Shown: positions 1 to 5,759 of the stretch, one piece after another
Position numbering within the stretch: position 1 is the first letter of the stretch
How the letters are laid out: the number at the start of each line of letters is the position of its first letter
Assembly: GCA_034436235.1 (NCBI GenBank)
Contig: DAOTWB010000121.1
Coordinates: 1-5,991 of the forward strand
Direction of reading: 5' to 3'
DNA from: CP2-2F sp034436235
GTDB taxonomy: Bacteria > Chloroflexota > Anaerolineae > Aggregatilineales > UBA2796
Length of the DNA: 5,991 nt
Program-made: the position numbers and the translations under genes
Notes under the pieces: model-generated
Told to the model about the DNA's origin: nothing
The model's input: only the letters and a program-made list of their open reading frames with translations
Database searches by the model: none

Positions 1-1323
1 TTGAGCGGTCAGGCGCAAGCGCAAGAGCCAGTTGTTCACATCGTGCAGCAAGGCGAGAACCTGTATCGCATCTCGCTGCGCTATGGCGTGCCGATCAGCG
101 TGATCGCCGCTCAGAACGGCATCACCAACGTGAACCGCATCTTCGTCGGACAGCGCCTGATCATCAGTGGCGGCGGCGTGATCGTGCCGCCTACGCAGCC
201 GCCGACCGTCGGCACAGGCATTTACGTTGTGCAGCGCGGCGATACGCTGGCGCGCATTGCGCGTCGCTTCAATACGTCGGTCGCGGCGCTAGCTCAGCTC
301 AACGGCATCGTGAACGTCAACCTGATCTTCGTTGGGCAGCAATTGCGCGTGCCAGGACCTGGCGGCGTCGTTCCGCCGACTCCAGCGCCGGGCACTGGCG
401 CAGCAGCCTTCGAGATCGGCGGACAGATTCAAGGCGGCCTGACTGCCAACAGCGACGCCGTCATGAAGAGCGCCAAAATGACCTGGGTGAAACGCCAATT
501 CGCTTCCGGCGACGCGAACGCGGTCGCCTTCATCGGTGAAGCCAAAGGCGCCGGCTATAAAGTCATGCTGAGCATCGTTGGCGATAAGAATCGCGTGCTG
601 GAGCCTGCCTACCAAGATGAATACGCCACTTTTGTCGCCAATTTGGCGCGCTCAGGCGCGGATGCCATTCAAGTCTGGAATGAGATGAACATTGACCGCG
701 AATGGCCGCAAGGTCAGATCAATCCCGCCAGCTATGTGCAGCTGCTGCAGAAAGCGCACGCCGCCATCAAAGCCGCCAATCCGAACACGCTCGTCATCAC
801 TGGCGCGCCCGCGCCAACCGGCGCCGAAGGCGCCTTCGGCTTAGCCCGAGTCTGGAATGACGACCGCTATTACAACGGCATGGCTGCCGCAGGCGCAGCC
901 CGCTTTGCCGATTGCATCGGCGTGCATTACAACGAAGGCATCGTCAGCCCAACGGCGACCAGCGGCGACCCGCGCGGCGATAACTACCCAACGCGCTACT
1001 TCCTGACCATGCTGCAACGCGCCCTTGCGCCTTTCCCCGGCAAGCAAGCCTGCTTCAGCGAGCTTGGCTACCTCTCGCCCGAAGGCTACGGACCGCTGCC
1101 CGCCAATTTCGCTTGGGCAGCTGGCACCACTGCGCAGCGCCAAGCCCAATTCTTAGGTGAAGCCGTGCGCGCCGCGCGCAACACCAACCGCGTGCGCCTC
1201 TTGATCGTCTTCAACGTTGATTTCACCAACTACGATAGCGACGATCCGCAAGCAGGCTATGCCATGATCCGCCCTGGCAACATCTGCCTCGCTTGCGCCA
1301 CCATCGCCGCGAACGCGCCCTAG
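1..1323 (+). CDS. Secreted LysM-LysM glycoside hydrolase-like protein (5' end cut by window)
   Basis: Seen: two LysM modules at residues 11-56 and 73-119 (window numbering), each with the pattern V-QxG-L--I--R-----I---NGI-NVN-IFVGQ-L. They are joined by short Pro/Gly linkers to a domain of about 300 residues (136-440). That domain has the look of a clan GH-A TIM barrel: WNEMN puts the likely acid/base Glu at 228, and FSELGY puts the likely nucleophile Glu at 354. Known: LysM binds GlcNAc-containing glycans such as peptidoglycan, and GH-A enzymes are retaining glycosidases. Inferred: an exported protein anchored to the cell wall or exopolysaccharide that cuts a glycan outside the cytoplasm; the substrate cannot be told. 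The reading frame is open from base 1. The first residues, with AQAQ, resemble a signal-peptidase cleavage site lacking its hydrophobic core, so the TTG at base 1 is probably an internal Leu codon and the gene starts upstream. It ends at TAG and is followed by a terminator. An inactive or sugar-binding-only barrel is possible. Confidence 0.85.
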   Translation: MSGQAQAQEPVVHIVQQGENLYRISLRYGVPISVIAAQNGITNVNRIFVGQRLIISGGGVIVPPTQPPTVGTGIYVVQRGDTLARIARRFNTSVAALAQLNGIVNVNLIFVGQQLRVPGPGGVVPPTPAPGTGAAAFEIGGQIQGGLTANSDAVMKSAKMTWVKRQFASGDANAVAFIGEAKGAGYKVMLSIVGDKNRVLEPAYQDEYATFVANLARSGADAIQVWNEMNIDREWPQGQINPASYVQLLQKAHAAIKAANPNTLVITGAPAPTGAEGAFGLARVWNDDRYYNGMAAAGAARFADCIGVHYNEGIVSPTATSGDPRGDNYPTRYFLTMLQRALAPFPGKQACFSELGYLSPEGYGPLPANFAWAAGTTAQRQAQFLGEAVRAARNTNRVRLLIVFNVDFTNYDSDDPQAGYAMIRPGNICLACATIAANAP

Positions 1324-1349
1324 ACGCAGCGCGAATCAAGCATTTCTGC

Positions 1350-1381
1350 AAGGCGTGAGCAGTTGCTCACGCCTTATTTTG
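1350..1381 (+). terminator. Rho-independent terminator after the LysM-glycosidase gene
   Basis: A perfect 12-bp inverted repeat, AAGGCGTGAGCA (1350-1361) and TGCTCACGCCTT (1364-1375), has only GT between its arms, so it would fold as an 11-bp stem with an AGTT tetraloop. It is followed by the T-rich run ATTTTGTT. It starts 27 bp after the TAG stop codon. The stem is GC-rich in its middle and A/T at the base, which suits an intrinsic terminator. Because it is symmetrical it could also work on the other strand, but no minus-strand gene ends here. Confidence 0.85.
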
Positions 1382-1452
1382 TTAATAAGCCGCCTCAATG
1401 CGCGCTCACAACACGCCGCGCTTGACGATTTGCGCACAGCGCTGCAAAGTTA

Positions 1453-1461
1453 TGTTACAAT
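1453..1461 (+). promoter_or_regulatory. Extended -10 promoter (TGTTACAAT) for the STAND gene
   Basis: TGT at 1453-1455 directly precedes TACAAT at 1456-1461. This is the TGn extended -10 arrangement with a one-mismatch -10 hexamer, in the most AT-rich patch of the gap. Transcription would begin near 1468, giving a leader of about 33 bases before the ATG at 1501. No -35 box is found at normal spacing, which extended -10 promoters can tolerate. The strong terminator just upstream means the STAND gene needs its own promoter. The call rests on motif and position only. Confidence 0.45.
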
Positions 1462-1500
1462 AAATCAACTGCCTTTGATGCTTTTTGCGAGACATGCGCC

Positions 1501-4008
1501 ATGACCTTGAAATTGTGCCTCATCGCGCAACCTGAGACCGACTTCGTGCAGCGCCTGAAAGACGACCTGCGCGAGAAAGATTGCGAATTCGTGCCTCGTC
1601 TCAGCCTTGCTGATCGCCTCTTGCTGATAGATGACGCCACGTTGCCCGCCGAAGCCCGCTTTGAATGCAAGCCCGTCGTTTATGTATGGCACGCCGCCGC
1701 CGCTCAGCCGCACCCTGAAGCGCTCGATTTCCGCCTTGCAGCCAGCATAGCCGATTACACGCCGCGCTTCGATCAGCTCCTCAAGCGCCTGCACCGCACG
1801 CCCGAGCCGCACGCTGATATCTTCGGCTTGCCGAACCTGCCCGAACGCTACCTTGAGCGCCCTGAACTCCAGACCGTCTATCAGAGCCTGTTCCAGAGCG
1901 ATGAGCGCGTCAACGCCATCGTCAGCCAGGCGCCGCTGAACGCTTTGATCGGCATTGGCGGCATTGGCAAAAGCACGCTCGCCAACGCGCTCTGCCGCCT
2001 GTGCGCAGTCCGCCGCGAATTCTATGACGGCGTGATCTGGATCACGCTCGGCAAGGATAGCCCGACCTTGAGCGCGTTGCGAACGCTCGGCAGCGCCTTG
2101 CAAGTGCCGTCCGAGTCGCTGAGCGAAGAAGGCGCCGCCAAGATGCGCCTGCAACAAGAATTGGCGAAGAAGCGCTGCCTGATAGTGCTGGACGACGTCT
2201 GGGATCACAAGATCGCCGCAGTGTTCAAGCAGCTGATCGGCAACGCCTCGCATTTGCTGATCACCACGCGCAAGCACGATATCGCGCACCTTTTAGGCGC
2301 GCGCACCGATACGCTCGACGCGCTCTCAGCCGAGCAAGGCGCCGATCTGCTGTGCCAGTACGTGCCACAAGCGCCGCGCCCGATCGCCCTGCAGATCGCC
2401 GATCAACTCGGCGGACATCCGCTCGCCATCTTCATCGCCGCCTGTTGGATCACAGAGTACACCGACAGAGACGCTCAGCAGCTGCTGGAACGCCTGCAAA
2501 AAGGCAAAACCTTCGAGACGCTGAACATGGCTGATGACGACCGCAGCTACCACCTTGAACTCTCGCTGCGCCTGAGCTACGACGACCTGCGCCAAGACGA
2601 CGACCGCAAGCGCTTCCGCTTCTTAGGCGCGCTGGCGCCCAACGCCAGCTTCGATGCCGCCGCCCTTGCCGCCCTTTGGCAATTAGATCAAGACGCCGCC
2701 AAAGATGCCGCCGTCAACCTGCTACGAGCAGGCTTGCTGACGCGCGACGAGACCGATAAGCGCTATCGGATGCACAGCCTGCTGCACGCCTACGCTTACA
2801 AATTGCTGGCGATAGAAGCGCCCGGCGAGCTGCACCTAGCGCGACAGAACCACTTTGAGCATTTCTTCGCCAAGCGCGAGCAGCAGCGCGCTGAGCGCGC
2901 CCAGCTGAGCGCCGACCTGCCCAACATCCTGCGCGCGCTCGCCTTCGCCCTTGACTACGACCCGCGCGCCGCTGTGGACTGGACGATGAAGCTGGCGAAG
3001 CCCATGCGCGGCATGCCGACCGCCGAACGCCGCGCCCTGCTGGAGCAAGGCTTGGAAGCGGCGCGCCGCACGCGCAACACTGTTGGCGAGGCATTTCTGC
3101 TCAGGGCGCTTTACGATGTAGCCCGCCAACCTGAGGAGCGCGCGCGCTACCGCCAGCAGGCGCTGGACGCCTTTGCCCAGCTGGAGCGCGCCGCCGCGCA
3201 CGGCGCACAACGCGCCATCACCTTCCAAGTCTATGCGCTTCTTCAGAAAGAGCTGCGCAATTATGACGAGGCGCGGCGCTTGTTCCAACGCGCTGTGGAC
3301 GCCGATCCTCTGGATGCGCCGTCGTGGCAGGCGTACGCGCTCTTCGAGAAGGAGCAGCGTAATTTTGCCGAGGCGCGGTGCTTGTTCCAACGCGCTGTGG
3401 ACGCCGATCCGTTTAATGCGCCGGCGTGGCAGGCGTACGCGCTCTTCGAGAAGGAGCAGCGCAATTTTGACGAGGCGCGGCGCTTGTTCAAACGCGCTGT
3501 GGAAGCCGATCCGAGTCATGCGCCGGCGTGGCAGGCGTACGCGCTCTTCGAGAAGGAGCAGCGCCAGTATGACGAGGCGCGGCGCTTGTTCAAACGCGCT
3601 GTGGAAGCCGATCCGAGTCATACGCCGTCGTGGCAGGCGTACGCGCTCTTCGAGAAGGAGCAGCGCCAGTATGACGAGGCGCGGCGCCTGCTAGAAGAAG
3701 GCTTGCGGCACGTCCGCGATGGGCGTGGCAAGGGCTTGCTGCACTCAACCTTGGGCGGTCTGTTGGCAGGCGGCGGCGATCTGGCGGCTGCGGAGAGTCA
3801 CTTCCGCAAAGCGCTGGAATACGACGACCGAGATGCCTTGACGCATTATCATTTCGCCACAAAGGTCTTGCTGCGCACAGATCGGCGCGAGGAAGCCTGC
3901 CGTCATCTGTGCCGCGCCAAGCGGCTGCGCGCTAGGAAGCCATACGAGCGCGAAATGATCGAAAAGGCGATTGAGCGCAACGGCTGCCAATGCGGCAGCT
4001 CAGAGTGA
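1501..4008 (+). CDS. STAND/NB-ARC ATPase with TIR-like N-terminus and HAT/TPR repeat sensor
   Basis: Seen, in order: an alpha/beta domain (about 1-100) beginning KLCLIAQPETDFVQRLKDDL; a linker LPERYLERPEL; then NB-ARC with Walker A GIGGIGKST (151-159), an RNBS-A-like GVIWITLG (177-184), Walker B LIVLDDVWD (227-235), LLITTR (252-257), GGHPLAI (304-310; GLPL equivalent) and MHSLLHAYA (424-432; MHD equivalent with Ser for Asp). Next is a helical region (about 450-574), then 34-residue repeats from 575 to about 730 and a final TPR-like tail (to 835) ending in CQC. Known: NB-ARC proteins are nucleotide switches that oligomerise when the repeat sensor binds a trigger; bacterial relatives include anti-phage NLR-like proteins. 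Inferred: a cytoplasmic sensor or signalling ATPase; the trigger and output are unknown. The N-terminus resembles a shortened TIR but lacks an obvious catalytic Glu. The ATG at 1501 lies 33 bases after the predicted transcription start and has only a weak ribosome binding site. The upstream ATG at 1494 is out of frame. The 3' end overlaps the convergent deaminase gene by 9 bp. The ATPase assignment is firm; the defence role is speculation. Confidence 0.93.
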   Translation: MTLKLCLIAQPETDFVQRLKDDLREKDCEFVPRLSLADRLLLIDDATLPAEARFECKPVVYVWHAAAAQPHPEALDFRLAASIADYTPRFDQLLKRLHRTPEPHADIFGLPNLPERYLERPELQTVYQSLFQSDERVNAIVSQAPLNALIGIGGIGKSTLANALCRLCAVRREFYDGVIWITLGKDSPTLSALRTLGSALQVPSESLSEEGAAKMRLQQELAKKRCLIVLDDVWDHKIAAVFKQLIGNASHLLITTRKHDIAHLLGARTDTLDALSAEQGADLLCQYVPQAPRPIALQIADQLGGHPLAIFIAACWITEYTDRDAQQLLERLQKGKTFETLNMADDDRSYHLELSLRLSYDDLRQDDDRKRFRFLGALAPNASFDAAALAALWQLDQDAAKDAAVNLLRAGLLTRDETDKRYRMHSLLHAYAYKLLAIEAPGELHLARQNHFEHFFAKREQQRAERAQLSADLPNILRALAFALDYDPRAAVDWTMKLAKPMRGMPTAERRALLEQGLEAARRTRNTVGEAFLLRALYDVARQPEERARYRQQALDAFAQLERAAAHGAQRAITFQVYALLQKELRNYDEARRLFQRAVDADPLDAPSWQAYALFEKEQRNFAEARCLFQRAVDADPFNAPAWQAYALFEKEQRNFDEARRLFKRAVEADPSHAPAWQAYALFEKEQRQYDEARRLFKRAVEADPSHTPSWQAYALFEKEQRQYDEARRLLEEGLRHVRDGRGKGLLHSTLGGLLAGGGDLAAAESHFRKALEYDDRDALTHYHFATKVLLRTDRREEACRHLCRAKRLRARKPYEREMIEKAIERNGCQCGSSE
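3223..3690 (+). repeat. Tandem 102-bp coding repeats (34-residue HAT/TPR units)
   Basis: Units begin at 3223, 3325, 3427, 3529 and 3631; the fifth is partial. Each encodes 34 residues with W/F, Y, FE, EAR, RAV and DP at fixed places. That spacing is like half-a-TPR (HAT) repeats as well as TPRs. Units 2-5 share an identical first 35 bases. Units 3 and 4 match at 97 of 102 bases by hand count, units 2 and 3 at 94 of 102, and units 4 and 5 are identical for 57 bases before unit 5 diverges. The first part of unit 1 is diverged, so the high-identity block runs from about 3256 to 3687. This points to recent tandem duplication or gene conversion. It lies within the C-terminal sensor of the STAND protein, in frame, so whole-unit gain or loss would keep the gene open. 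Confidence 0.95.
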
Positions 4009-5049
4009 GCGGTGCAGCAAGGGATCGTAAGCGGGCAGCAGGCGCGCAGTCAGGGCGGCGCGTTCGGCAGGCGGCAGGAAGGCGGCTTCGGCGGCGCGCA
4101 GCGTCATCAGGCGCAGCTCGGGCAGCGCACAGCCGAGCGCTGTGCAAGCGTTGTAGAATTCATCGCTCAAGGTGCAGTTGCACAGCAGCGGATCGTCAGT
4201 GTTCAGCGTGACGCGCAAGCCGAGCTGGTGCATCTGGCGCAACGGATGCTCGGCAAGGCTGCCGAAGATGCCGCTGTACAGGTTGCTGGTTGGGCAGATT
4301 TCGAAGGTGATCGCGCGTTCGCGCGCTGAGGCGACCAGCGACGGATCGTCTAGAATGCGCACGCCATGTCCAATTCTGACGGCGCCGAGCTGCTCAATGG
4401 CGTAGCGGATGTTCTCAGCGCCAGACCATTCGCCGGCGTGCGCGGTCACGTGCAGGCCTGCTTGGCGCGCTTCAGCGAAGAGATCGCGAAACGGCGCGGC
4501 AGAGAAACCTGCTTCCTGTCCGCCGAGGTCGAGCGCGACGATCGGGCAATCGCGCTGATCGAGCGCGGCGTAGACGGCTTGCGCGCTTTCCTGCGCGGAT
4601 TCGTGGCGGTTGAGCGAGACGATCAGGCGGATGACGATGTTATGTTGGCGTTGCGCTTGCGCGGCGCCATGGCACATGCACGCGATCACATCGCGAAATG
4701 AGAGTCGGCTTGCCTGCGTGAGCGCTTTAGGCGTGAAGCGCAGCTCAAGGTAGCGGATGTTATCAGCGGCGGCATCTTCTATCACTTCGTAAGCCAAGCG
4801 CTGAATGATCTCAGCGCTCTGATAGAATTGGCGCAGCACAGCGAACTTGGCGAGGAAGTGCGTCATGGTGCGCGGCGTCTCGGGCGTCATCTGCACGTAG
4901 GGACGCAGCGCTTCAGGCTCAGTGGGCAGGTCAAGGCGGCAGGTGCGCACGATCTCAGCGAGGCTGCTCAGGCGCAGGGCGCCTTCAAAATGGCGGTGCA
5001 GCTCGATCTTGGGCAGGGCGGCAAGGCGCGTGCGCAGCGCGTCATTCAT
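4000..5049 (-). CDS. add: Adenosine deaminase family protein
   Basis: A 349-residue metal-dependent amidohydrolase of the usual length for adenosine deaminases. Seen: ELHRHFEGA with metal ligands His18 and His20; TAHAGE with His204 and catalytic Glu207; RIGHGV with His228; CPTSNLYSG; and LNTDDP with Asp285 and Asp286. Known: the family binds one zinc and hydrolytically deaminates adenosine or deoxyadenosine to inosine or deoxyinosine in purine salvage in the cytoplasm; relatives act on adenine or aminofutalosine. The IGHG and TDDPLL motifs favour adenosine over adenine, but HRHFEG in place of the classic HxHLDG leaves the substrate open. The start chosen is ATG at 5049, with a weak GAGAG upstream. 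An in-frame ATG at 5067 would add six residues and form an ATGA overlap with the membrane-protein gene, and is a fair alternative. The long open frame further upstream is not coding. It is the last gene of the kinase-receiver operon, and its end overlaps the STAND gene by 9 bp. Confidence 0.93.
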   Translation of the reverse strand: MNDALRTRLAALPKIELHRHFEGALRLSSLAEIVRTCRLDLPTEPEALRPYVQMTPETPRTMTHFLAKFAVLRQFYQSAEIIQRLAYEVIEDAAADNIRYLELRFTPKALTQASRLSFRDVIACMCHGAAQAQRQHNIVIRLIVSLNRHESAQESAQAVYAALDQRDCPIVALDLGGQEAGFSAAPFRDLFAEARQAGLHVTAHAGEWSGAENIRYAIEQLGAVRIGHGVRILDDPSLVASARERAITFEICPTSNLYSGIFGSLAEHPLRQMHQLGLRVTLNTDDPLLCNCTLSDEFYNACTALGCALPELRLMTLRAAEAAFLPPAERAALTARLLPAYDPLLHRSL

Positions 5050-5063
5050 GGCGTGTCCATCTC

Positions 5064-5339
5064 TCATTCGTAGAGCAGCCAGCTCCAGTAGCGCCAAACG
5101 ACGCCTAAGGCGATTGCCAAGCCGATTAAACTGATCGCATCGGCGATCAAGCGCTCTTGAGAGCGCGCAGGCGAATTGACTTGCCACAACGCGCCAAAAA
5201 CGACCAGCGCGATGCTCAGATAGAGCAGGCGGTAGAGCGGCGGCTGCTTGGTCACATCGCCAAGCCTGCGGCTGAGCGCTGCCAGCAGCCATAGCAGCGC
5301 GATCACGCCGTGCAAGGCGGCTACGATCAGGATGTTCAC
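5064..5339 (-). CDS. Small three-helix membrane protein of unknown function
   Basis: A 91-residue hydrophobic protein that I do not recognise as a named family. Three likely membrane helices are seen: about residues 2-22 (ILIVAALHGVIALLWLLAAL), 37-53 (YRLLYLSIALVVFGALW region) and 66-83 (ADAISLIGLAIALGVVW region). Short basic or polar loops separate them (SRRLGDVTKQ and NSPARSQER). The tail is aromatic (WRYWSWLLYE). The start is GTG at 5339, whose bases form a GTGA overlap with the stop of the receiver gene, so translation is probably coupled; no clear separate ribosome binding site is seen. Its own TGA (5066-5064) can overlap the alternative ATG (5067) of the deaminase. Its place between a receiver and a deaminase shows co-transcription but not a role. 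The helix count, the tight spacing and codon use matching its neighbours support a real gene. Confidence 0.8.
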   Translation of the reverse strand: MNILIVAALHGVIALLWLLAALSRRLGDVTKQPPLYRLLYLSIALVVFGALWQVNSPARSQERLIADAISLIGLAIALGVVWRYWSWLLYE

Positions 5340-5749
5340 GCTGAGTCGCGTCGCCTTGCCTTGCTGATAGTCTCGCGCAGGACGTCGGCAAAGGTGGCGA
5401 TCTCGACGGGCTTCATCAAATAGCCGTCGAAGCCTGCGGCAAGTACGCGCTCGCGGTCGCCGGGCAAGGTGTAGGCGGCTGTGATGACGAGGACAGGGAT
5501 GTGGCGCAGGTCTGGGTCAGCGCGCAGAATGCGCAACATTTCCCAGCCGTCCATTTTGGGCATGGCGAGATCGGTCAGGATGATAGTGGGCAGCTGCTGA
5601 CGGATGAGATCGAGCGCTTCGATGCCATTGGCGGCGCTCATGACGTGCGCGCCGAAGTATTGGAGCGTCTCTGCGAAAACTTCGCGGTTAGCGATCTCGT
5701 CATCCACGATCAGGACGTGCCAAGTGGCGATATCTTGCCAATCTGTCAT
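5336..5749 (-). CDS. Stand-alone CheY-like response regulator receiver protein
   Basis: A 137-residue single receiver domain. Seen: acidic pair Asp16-Asp17 in VLIVDDE, phospho-acceptor Asp60 in ILTDLAMPKMDGWEML, switch Thr90 in VLVITAA, and conserved Lys113 in LMKPVE. The protein ends soon after helix 5 (SKARRRDSA), so there is no DNA-binding or enzymatic output domain. Known: such regulators accept phosphate from a histidine kinase and act by protein-protein contact or as a phosphorelay intermediate (CheY, Spo0F and DivK types). The ATG at 5749 is chosen because GAGGAA stands four bases before it. A GTG at 5761 would add four residues but would place the strong ribosome binding site inside the gene. 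The gene follows the sensor kinase by 8 bp, so that kinase is the probable partner. Its stop overlaps the start of the membrane-protein gene. Confidence 0.93.
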   Translation of the reverse strand: MTDWQDIATWHVLIVDDEIANREVFAETLQYFGAHVMSAANGIEALDLIRQQLPTIILTDLAMPKMDGWEMLRILRADPDLRHIPVLVITAAYTLPGDRERVLAAGFDGYLMKPVEIATFADVLRETISKARRRDSA

Positions 5750-5753
5750 AGAA

Positions 5754-5759
5754 TTCCTC
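5754..5759 (-). promoter_or_regulatory. Ribosome binding site of the receiver gene
   Basis: The minus strand reads GAGGAA, then TTCT, then ATG (5749). This is a strong Shine-Dalgarno match at good spacing, and it overlaps the TGA stop of the upstream kinase (TGAGGAA). It decides the start in favour of ATG 5749 over GTG 5761 and suggests coupling of receiver translation to the end of the kinase. Confidence 0.8.

Noticed and set aside
1..3. TTG at base 1 as the true start of the LysM-glycosidase
   Set aside because: The encoded start lacks the hydrophobic part of a signal peptide yet shows an AQA-type cleavage region, so the gene most likely begins before the window.
1422..1427. TTGACG as a -35 box for the STAND promoter
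   Set aside because: It is 28 bp from TACAAT, far beyond the normal 16-18 bp spacing, and no suitable -10 lies 17 bp downstream of it.
1465..2289. Long antisense open frame (274 codons) across the front of the STAND gene
   Set aside because: It lies wholly opposite conserved NB-ARC sequence, shows no recognisable motif, and arises from GC-rich codon bias that removes stops on the other strand.
2836..3621. Antisense open frame of 261 codons with its own 34-residue repeats
   Set aside because: The repeats are just the shadow of the 102-bp coding repeats of the STAND gene, whose length is a multiple of three. The plus frame matches known HAT/TPR patterns and the antisense frame does not.
3223..3690. 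Tandem repeats as a CRISPR array or mobile-element repeats
   Set aside because: The units are contiguous, with no spacers, are 102 bp long and keep frame within a coding sequence, so they are protein repeats.
4012..4701. Plus-strand open frames opposite the deaminase
   Set aside because: They are antisense to strongly conserved deaminase motifs and have no recognisable protein features.
4000..5049. Deaminase plus STAND ATPase as a RADAR-like anti-phage pair
   Set aside because: The genes are convergent and not co-transcribed, the deaminase is a normal 349-residue enzyme without the large RdrB architecture, and it belongs to the kinase operon.
5050..5391. N-terminal extension of the deaminase reading frame up to 5391
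   Set aside because: It overlaps the membrane-protein and receiver genes in another frame, has no family similarity, and the conserved deaminase domain begins a few residues after the ATG at 5049.
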